A DNA stretch of 9,324 nt from Pseudomonadota bacterium (GTDB taxonomy: Bacteria > Pseudomonadota > Alphaproteobacteria > Rhizobiales > Xanthobacteraceae). The notes beneath the pieces were generated by a model. It ran no database searches. It had not been told where the DNA came from and saw nothing but the letters and a program-made list of their open reading frames with translations. A program made the position numbers and the translations under genes. How positions within the stretch are numbered: position 1 is the stretch's first letter; the number at the start of each line of letters is the position of its first letter. Location of the stretch: NCBI GenBank assembly GCA_023449855.1, contig JAEXHR010000395.1:1-9324 (forward strand). The letters are read 5' to 3'. Below, piece after piece: positions 4,902-9,324 of the stretch.

Positions 4902-7391
4902 TCAATACAGACCGCCGGTTCCCGGACGCATGAAGGTGCGGTCGGTATCCGGCGAAATCTGCTGCGCACCGCCACCGTCGGCCACGCCGATCACCGAATA
5001 ATTGTCCGGCGGCGCCGTGCCCGGCTTGAAGGCTTCGAGGATGGTACGGCCGCCATCGCCCGGACCAGCGCGCATACCGGTCTTGGCGTCGACACGGATC
5101 AACTTGATGCCGGCGGGCACCTTGAACGGCACCGCCTGCTTGTCGGCCAGGGCCAGCTTCATGAAGTCCTTGGCGATCGGCGCGGCGAGCGCGCCGCCCG
5201 TCGCCCTGGCGCCGAGATTGCGCGGCTTGTCGTAGCCGACATAAATGCCGATCACGACGTCCGGCGAGAAGCCGACGAACCAGGCGTCCTTCTCGTCATT
5301 GGTGGTGCCGGTCTTGCCGGCGATGGGCTTGCCGACTTCGCGCAGGATGGTCGCGGTGCCGCCCTGCACGACGCCTTCCATCATCGAGGTGATCTGATAG
5401 GCGGTCATCGGATCCATCACCTGCTCGCGGCGATCGACGAGCTGCGGTTCGGGCTGGTTCTTCCAGCCTTCCGGCGCCTCGCAGCCGCGGCATTCGCGCT
5501 GGTCATGCTTGAAGATGGTGTGGCCGTAGCGATCCTGGATACGGTCGATCAGCGTCGACTTCACGCGGCGGCCACCATTGGCGAACATGGAATAAGCCGT
5601 GACCATGCGCATGACGGTCGTTTCGCCGGCGCCCAGCGCGTAGGACAGATAATTCGGCAGCTCGTCATAGACGCCGAAGCGCTTGGCATATTCGCCGATC
5701 AGCGGCATGCCGACATCCTGTGCGAGGCGCACCGTCACCGTGTTCAGCGAGCGCTGAAGCGCGTTACGCAGCGTCACCGGGCCATAATATTTGCCGGTCG
5801 AATAGTTTTCCGGACGCCACACATTGCCACCCGTGCCCTGATCGATTTCGATCGGCGCGTCGACCACCACGGTGGACGGCGTGTAGCCGTTGTCCATCGC
5901 CGCGGAATAGACCAGCGGCTTGAACGACGAACCGGGCTGGCGATAGGCCTGCGTGGCGCGGTTGAACTGGCTCTGGTCGAACGAGAAGCCACCGACCATC
6001 GCGAGCACGCGGCCGGTGCTCGGATCCATCGCGACCATGGCGCCGGAGACTTCCGGATACTGGCGCAGCCGGAACTGGCCTTCGACGGTCGAACCGTCCT
6101 TGTTCAGCAGCGGATCGACATAGATGACATCGCCCGGGCTCAGCACCTGCGATACCGCCGTTGGCGTGCGACCACGGCTCGGACCGGCTGCGGCTTTCGC
6201 CCAGCGCACGCCGTCCATGGTGACGATGCCTGTCTGCCGATCCTTCGACACCGCGCCGCCGAGTTCGCGGCCCGGCTGGAAGCCGATCCGCGCCGACTGG
6301 TCGGAAACGTCGAGCACGACGGCCATCTTCCACGGCGAGATGTCGGACAGCGACTTCACCTCGGCGAGCTTGATGCCCCAGTCGCCGGAAATGTCGATCT
6401 TGTTGGTGGCGCCGCGCCAGCCGCGCACCTCGTCGAAATTGATCAGACCATTGGTCATGGTCTTGCGCGCCATCACCTGCAGCTTGGGATCGAGCGTGGT
6501 GCGGACCGACAAGCCGCCTTCATACAGCTTCTTCTCGCCATAGCGCTCGAGGATGTCGCGACGCACTTCCTCGGCGAAATACTCGCCCGCGAAGATGTGG
6601 GCGTGGCTGCCACGGCCAGTGACGCTCAGCGTCTCCTTGCGTGCCTTGTCGGCATCGGCCTGCTTGATCCAGCCATTCTCGACCAGACGATCGATGACGT
6701 AATTGCGGCGCTCGATGGCGCGGTCGCGGTTCTTCACCGGATGCAGCGTCGAAGGCGCCTTCGGCAGCGCCGCCAGATAGGCTGCTTCCGAGACGGTCAG
6801 TTCGTTCACCGACTTGTCGAAATAGACCAGCGACGCAGCCGCGATGCCGTAAGCGCCGAGGCCGAGATAGATTTCATTCAGATACAGTTCGAGGATCTTG
6901 TCCTTCGAATAGGTGCGCTCGATGCGCATCGCCAGCAGCGCTTCCTTGATCTTGCGATCGAAGGAGACTTCGTTGGTGAGCAGGAAGTTCTTGGCGACCT
7001 GCTGGGTGATGGTCGATGCGCCCTGCGGGCGGCGGTTCGAGCCGATATTCTGCAGATACAGCAGGCCGGCACGCGCCATGCCGGTGTAATCGAGACCGCC
7101 ATGCTCGTAGAAATTCTTGTCTTCGGCCGCGAGGAACGCGTTCACGACGAGCTTCGGAATCGCCTGGATCGGCAGATACAGCCGGCGCTCCTTGGCATAT
7201 TCGCCGAGCAACTGACCGTCGGCCGCGTGGACGCGCGTCATCACCGGCGGCTCGTAGTCCTGCAGCTGTGAGTAATCCGGCAGGTCTTTCGAGAAATGCC
7301 AGATCAGGCCCGCAGCGGCGGCGACGCCCACGAGGAACACGACGGTTCCCGCGGCGAACAAGAACCCGAAAAACCGCACGAGCAGACGCAT
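4902..7391 (-). CDS. mrcA: Penicillin-binding protein 1A, bifunctional transglycosylase/transpeptidase
   Basis: An 829-residue class A PBP that polymerises and crosslinks peptidoglycan at the inner membrane. Residues about 8-33 are the membrane anchor. The GT51 transglycosylase domain (about 50-240) has AAEDKNFYEHGG with catalytic E90, QGASTITQQVAKNF (123-136), RKIKEALLA (146-154) and LYLNEIYLG (169-177). An OB-like insertion lies about 320-445. The transpeptidase domain carries S488-xx-K491 (RQPGSSFKP), S548-L549-N550 and K693-T694-G695. A CRGCE segment (633-637) lies in the stretch before the KTG box. ATG 7391 was chosen because the membrane anchor begins there; the frame extends to a GTG at 7496 but those 35 residues look non-genuine. 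The ribosome binding site is weak (GGAT about 10 bases upstream). The gene follows amiC by 209 bases on the same strand, so synthase and hydrolase of septal wall are likely co-expressed. ponA is a synonym. Confidence 0.97.
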   Translation of the reverse strand: MRLLVRFFGFLFAAGTVVFLVGVAAAAGLIWHFSKDLPDYSQLQDYEPPVMTRVHAADGQLLGEYAKERRLYLPIQAIPKLVVNAFLAAEDKNFYEHGGLDYTGMARAGLLYLQNIGSNRRPQGASTITQQVAKNFLLTNEVSFDRKIKEALLAMRIERTYSKDKILELYLNEIYLGLGAYGIAAASLVYFDKSVNELTVSEAAYLAALPKAPSTLHPVKNRDRAIERRNYVIDRLVENGWIKQADADKARKETLSVTGRGSHAHIFAGEYFAEEVRRDILERYGEKKLYEGGLSVRTTLDPKLQVMARKTMTNGLINFDEVRGWRGATNKIDISGDWGIKLAEVKSLSDISPWKMAVVLDVSDQSARIGFQPGRELGGAVSKDRQTGIVTMDGVRWAKAAAGPSRGRTPTAVSQVLSPGDVIYVDPLLNKDGSTVEGQFRLRQYPEVSGAMVAMDPSTGRVLAMVGGFSFDQSQFNRATQAYRQPGSSFKPLVYSAAMDNGYTPSTVVVDAPIEIDQGTGGNVWRPENYSTGKYYGPVTLRNALQRSLNTVTVRLAQDVGMPLIGEYAKRFGVYDELPNYLSYALGAGETTVMRMVTAYSMFANGGRRVKSTLIDRIQDRYGHTIFKHDQRECRGCEAPEGWKNQPEPQLVDRREQVMDPMTAYQITSMMEGVVQGGTATILREVGKPIAGKTGTTNDEKDAWFVGFSPDVVIGIYVGYDKPRNLGARATGGALAAPIAKDFMKLALADKQAVPFKVPAGIKLIRVDAKTGMRAGPGDGGRTILEAFKPGTAPPDNYSVIGVADGGGAQQISPDTDRTFMRPGTGGLY

Positions 7392-7561
7392 GTTGAGACG
7401 ATCCGTTTCAGTCGCTGTGCGGCCATATAGCACAGATGGCAGCCGCCGGGGGCGAAAGTCAGCCAAAATCAATCGACTAGAGACGCCCACAGCCACCTGA
7501 CGCGGTGACCGATTCTCCGGCCGTACAGCGGTTTTTATAGAATGTGCGCTGTGGCCAAACT

Positions 7562-7584
7562 AGGGCTCAGACGTTGAAAGCCCT
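7562..7584 (-). terminator. Weak hairpin after amiC, with a -10-like box beyond it
   Basis: Stem AGGGCT / AGCCCT (6 bp, 11-base loop) starts 16 bases past the amiC stop, followed on the minus strand by AGTTTGG: at best a weak terminator. Farther along the amiC-mrcA gap is TATAAA (7539-7534) inside the loop of a second 6-bp stem (7525-7530 / 7547-7552). It could be the -10 of an mrcA promoter, but no acceptable -35 is present. The rest of the gap 7392-7600 shows nothing else I can support. Confidence 0.3.
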
Positions 7585-7600
7585 GTCATTTCCAGAATCT

Positions 7601-8911
7601 TCAATTGCCGGTGCCGGCCGAAACCATGTGCTTGGCAAAATAGCTGTCGATCGACTTGGCGACCGCGCCGACCGTCTTGGAGCGCCAGTTCTCCGACATC
7701 AGCGACTGCAGGTCGTCCTTGTTGGAAACGTAGCCCAGCTCGATCAGCACCGAGGGCACGTCCGGCGCCTTCAAGACCCGGAAACCGGCCGATTTCAGCG
7801 GATGCTTGTGCATGCGGGTCGTGACCTTCATCTCGCCCACCACCAGACGGGCAAAACGGCCCGAAAAGGTCCTGGTCTCGCGCTGGGCGAGATCGATGAG
7901 GATGTCGGCGACATCGGTCGGTTCTTCGGTGAGGTTCACGCCGCCGATGGCATCCGCCTTGTTTTCCAGGTCGGCCAGCCGCTGCGCCTCGGCGTCCGAC
8001 GCCTTGTCGGACAGCGTATAGACAGTCGCCCCCTGGGCATCGCCCTCGCCTTTGGGCAGCGCGTCGGCATGGATCGAAACGAACAGCGCCGCCCCCTCCT
8101 TGCGCGCCATTTTCACCCGGTCATCGAGCGCGATGAAAGTATCGTCGGCGCGCGTCATCACCACGCGGTATTTGCCGAGCTTGTCCAGCCGGTCGCGCAA
8201 TGCGAGGCCGAAGCCGAGCACGATGCTCTTTTCGTTTTCGCCGCCCGCCTGGGTGCCGTTATCGACGCCGCCATGGCCGGGATCGATCACCACCACCGGG
8301 CGACTGTCGGTTGCGGCGGCAGGAACGGCGCTCGCCACCACGGCCGTGGCAACCGGCGCCGGCGTCACGCTACCGGTAATCGCCGGTCGCAGTTCCGGGC
8401 GGTTCTCCACCGCCAGCCCCTGCACGAAGGTCGTGCGGTCCACGGCTTCGAGCTCGATCACCATCCGCGCCGGCTGGCCATTGGCCGGATCCAGCGCCGT
8501 AGCGCTCTTGATCTTCACAGGTTTCGAGAGGTCGAACACCATCCGCGAGCCACCCGGCATCACCATGCCGTAGCGGAACGCCTTGATCAGCCCGCGCGCC
8601 ACCGTCCCGGCCCCGGGATCGAGGTGGAAGGCCACCTGCGGCATGTCGATGACGACGCGATACGGGTCCGCCAGCGTGAAGGCACGCAGCGAGATCTTGC
8701 GGTCGAGATCGAGGATGAATCGGGTCTGTTTTTCGTCGCCGGCGATACGAACATCGGATGCGATGGGGAGAGACGCCTCGGCCGGCTTCTCAGCCGCAGC
8801 CTCGGGCACATCGCCCGGCGCAGCATGGGTAACTGAGCACCAGTCGAACGCCAGCATGGCACCCGCAAGCGCCATTCCCAGCAAAACGATATGGTTTGCG
8901 CGGCGCGTCAA
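7601..8911 (-). CDS. amiC: N-acetylmuramoyl-L-alanine amidase, AmiC type
   Basis: A 436-residue periplasmic zinc amidase that cuts stem peptides from glycan strands and splits the septum during division. Residues 1-31 form a signal peptide (MTRRANHIVLLGMALAG..., cleavage near THAA). Residues about 50-165 are an AMIN domain, which targets septal peptidoglycan. An Ala/Val/Pro-rich linker (about 180-203) leads to the Amidase_3 domain (205-430), with zinc ligands H213 (DPGHGG), E227 (ENEKS) and H281 (SIHAD) and catalytic E391 (IELGY). The segment about 310-350 (RLADLENKAD... and ILIDLAQRETRTFS) matches the AmiA/B/C helix that blocks the active site until a LytM activator relieves it. The start is TTG at 8911: the frame has a stop at 8953 and no ATG between, and GGAGG lies 12 bases upstream. 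It heads the amiC-mrcA-prfB block. A CtrA-like box precedes it. Confidence 0.95.
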   Translation of the reverse strand: MTRRANHIVLLGMALAGAMLAFDWCSVTHAAPGDVPEAAAEKPAEASLPIASDVRIAGDEKQTRFILDLDRKISLRAFTLADPYRVVIDMPQVAFHLDPGAGTVARGLIKAFRYGMVMPGGSRMVFDLSKPVKIKSATALDPANGQPARMVIELEAVDRTTFVQGLAVENRPELRPAITGSVTPAPVATAVVASAVPAAATDSRPVVVIDPGHGGVDNGTQAGGENEKSIVLGFGLALRDRLDKLGKYRVVMTRADDTFIALDDRVKMARKEGAALFVSIHADALPKGEGDAQGATVYTLSDKASDAEAQRLADLENKADAIGGVNLTEEPTDVADILIDLAQRETRTFSGRFARLVVGEMKVTTRMHKHPLKSAGFRVLKAPDVPSVLIELGYVSNKDDLQSLMSENWRSKTVGAVAKSIDSYFAKHMVSAGTGN

Positions 8912-8949
8912 GCGAATCCAAAGCCTCCGGAGCAGCCCATCCCTAGCCC

Positions 8950-8979
8950 ATTAGAATCGCAGGGTTAACTTGCGTTTAA
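8950..8979 (-). promoter_or_regulatory. Candidate CtrA-controlled amiC promoter with a GANTC site
   Basis: Read on the minus strand: TTAAAC (8979-8974), an 18-base spacer, then TCTAAT (8955-8950, five of six matches to TATAAT). TTAA-N7-TTAA (8965-8979), the full CtrA consensus, covers the -35. A GANTC site (GATTC on this strand, 8954-8958), the CcrM methylation target, overlaps the -10. A second GANTC lies at 8914-8918, just before the start codon. Transcription would begin near 8943, about 32 bases before the TTG. The motifs are exact; control by CtrA is inferred. Confidence 0.5.
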
Positions 8980-9028
8980 TGACGCTCTTGCGAATTCCCC
9001 GGACTGTTGCAGGGCTGTGACGCTTCCC

Positions 9029-9057
9029 TTGCCAGCGGGGTTCATTCCACGTATGTA
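9029..9057 (+). promoter_or_regulatory. Candidate rightward promoter (toward probable rne)
   Basis: TTGCCA (9029-9034), a 17-base spacer, TATGTA (9052-9057): five of six matches in the -35 and three of six in the -10. Its direction suits the divergent gene beyond the window end. Called by eye, so of modest certainty. Confidence 0.35.
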
Positions 9058-9272
9058 CGAAGAGCTGACGGATTAACTCCCGGTTGTGTCGCGTTCAACC
9101 TCCCGGTGCAGCGCTCATCTCCCCGATCTCATCGGAGACATGGGCGTTTTTGATCATCCTTCCAAGGCCAGCGCCGGGCGCGGTTTTCGGAAGACATGAT
9201 CCTGGCCCGAGCGGTGTCCGGTCCCTGGTTCTTACTCGCTTACGGGGCGGTTTCAGACACGACATGACCGAA

Positions 9273-9297
9273 AACTCCGGCCTCTTTCGGCCGAGTT
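9273..9297 (+). other. Stable hairpin in the presumed rne leader
   Basis: Arms AACTCCGGCC (9273-9282) and GGCCGAGTT (9289-9297) pair over 9 bp with one bulged C and a 6-base loop TCTTTC. The loop is pyrimidine-rich and single-stranded. There is no T run after it (AGCGACAACC), so it is not an intrinsic terminator. RNase E in E. coli controls its own mRNA through leader hairpins; a similar role here is conjecture. Confidence 0.5.
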
Positions 9298-9324
9298 AGC
9301 GACAACCGGCGCACGCATTCGCGT

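Larger units (their letters stand above)
8912..9324. other. Gene-free divergent region, possible leader of rne
   Basis: No coding sequence is supportable here; a 71-codon TTG frame (9084-9299) and an 11-codon ATG frame (9264-9299) lack ribosome binding sites. The left part holds the amiC promoter region and the right part holds a rightward candidate promoter and several hairpins: CCGAT/ATCGG (9123-9135), GGCCAG/CTGGCC (9166-9171 / 9202-9207) and the stem at 9273-9297. In many alphaproteobacteria the gene next to amiC is rne, whose mRNA has a long structured 5' leader. No rne coding sequence is seen before the window ends, so this identity is inferred from gene order only. Confidence 0.5.

Noticed and set aside
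4784..4975. Minus-strand frame of 63 codons between mrcA and prfB
   Set aside because: It is a translation of the inverted repeat (VIASVAKQSS... and ...FVAALLAMTT), a well-known source of false small proteins, and it overlaps the mrcA 3' end.
5505..7271. Plus-strand open frame of 588 codons
   Set aside because: Antisense to mrcA, whose catalytic motifs are all present on the other strand; shadow of high-GC codon bias.
7392..7496. 35-codon N-terminal extension of mrcA from a GTG
   Set aside because: Extra residues are Arg-rich and precede a clean membrane-anchor start at ATG 7391; a -10-like TATATG lies within this stretch.
7544..8836. Plus-strand open frame of 430 codons
   Set aside because: Antisense to amiC, with the same shadow-frame composition.
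9084..9299. Plus-strand frame of 71 codons from a TTG
   Set aside because: No ribosome binding site, no recognisable domain, and it lies in a region better explained as an untranslated leader.

Overview
The window looks like chromosome of an alphaproteobacterium of the order Rhizobiales, most likely the Bradyrhizobium / Rhodopseudomonas / Afipia group. This rests on high GC, alphaproteobacterial protein features, the gene order amiC-mrcA-prfB, and two kinds of short palindromic intergenic repeat that I recall as typical of these genomes. That is recognition from memory, not a database match.

Right half (about 3.6-9.3 kb): a conserved cell-envelope and translation block, all on the minus strand, in the order amiC (septal peptidoglycan amidase), mrcA (bifunctional penicillin-binding protein 1A), prfB (peptide chain release factor 2). 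prfB is split by a textbook +1 programmed frameshift at an in-frame UGA. A simple ORF call misses its first 54 codons. Upstream of amiC is a 413-base stretch without a gene. It holds a candidate CtrA-controlled amiC promoter (TTAA-N7-TTAA over the -35, a GANTC methylation site over the -10), a candidate promoter facing right, and hairpins. In related genomes the divergent neighbour here is rne (RNase E), so the right end may be its long 5' leader, but the rne coding region is not in the window.

Middle (about 2.96-3.6 kb): a small minus-strand gene for a predicted lipoprotein. It has a signal peptide with lipobox, 18 uninterrupted Gly-X-Y (collagen-like) triplets and a four-cysteine tail. It lies between a strong hairpin just past prfB and a pair of inverted palindromic repeats that separates it from the convergent regulator gene.

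Left half (1-2.96 kb): a small metabolic module. A fumarylacetoacetate-hydrolase-family enzyme and a Bug/TctC-type periplasmic solute-binding protein run leftwards. Divergent from them is a 208-residue regulator with an XRE helix-turn-helix and a cupin domain. The shared 262-base intergenic region holds several dyads and three copies of TGACATC, which makes it a reasonable operator region. The likely logic is that the binding protein captures a carboxylate, the FAH-family enzyme acts on a catabolic intermediate, and the cupin regulator senses a related molecule. The substrate cannot be read from the sequence.

All seven coding sequences end in TGA. I see no mobile element, CRISPR array, tRNA or rRNA. 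Most of the window is conserved housekeeping DNA. I did not find a clearly new biological system. The points most worth following are the collagen-like lipoprotein, the CtrA/CcrM-type amiC promoter, the divergent operator region and the palindromic repeats.
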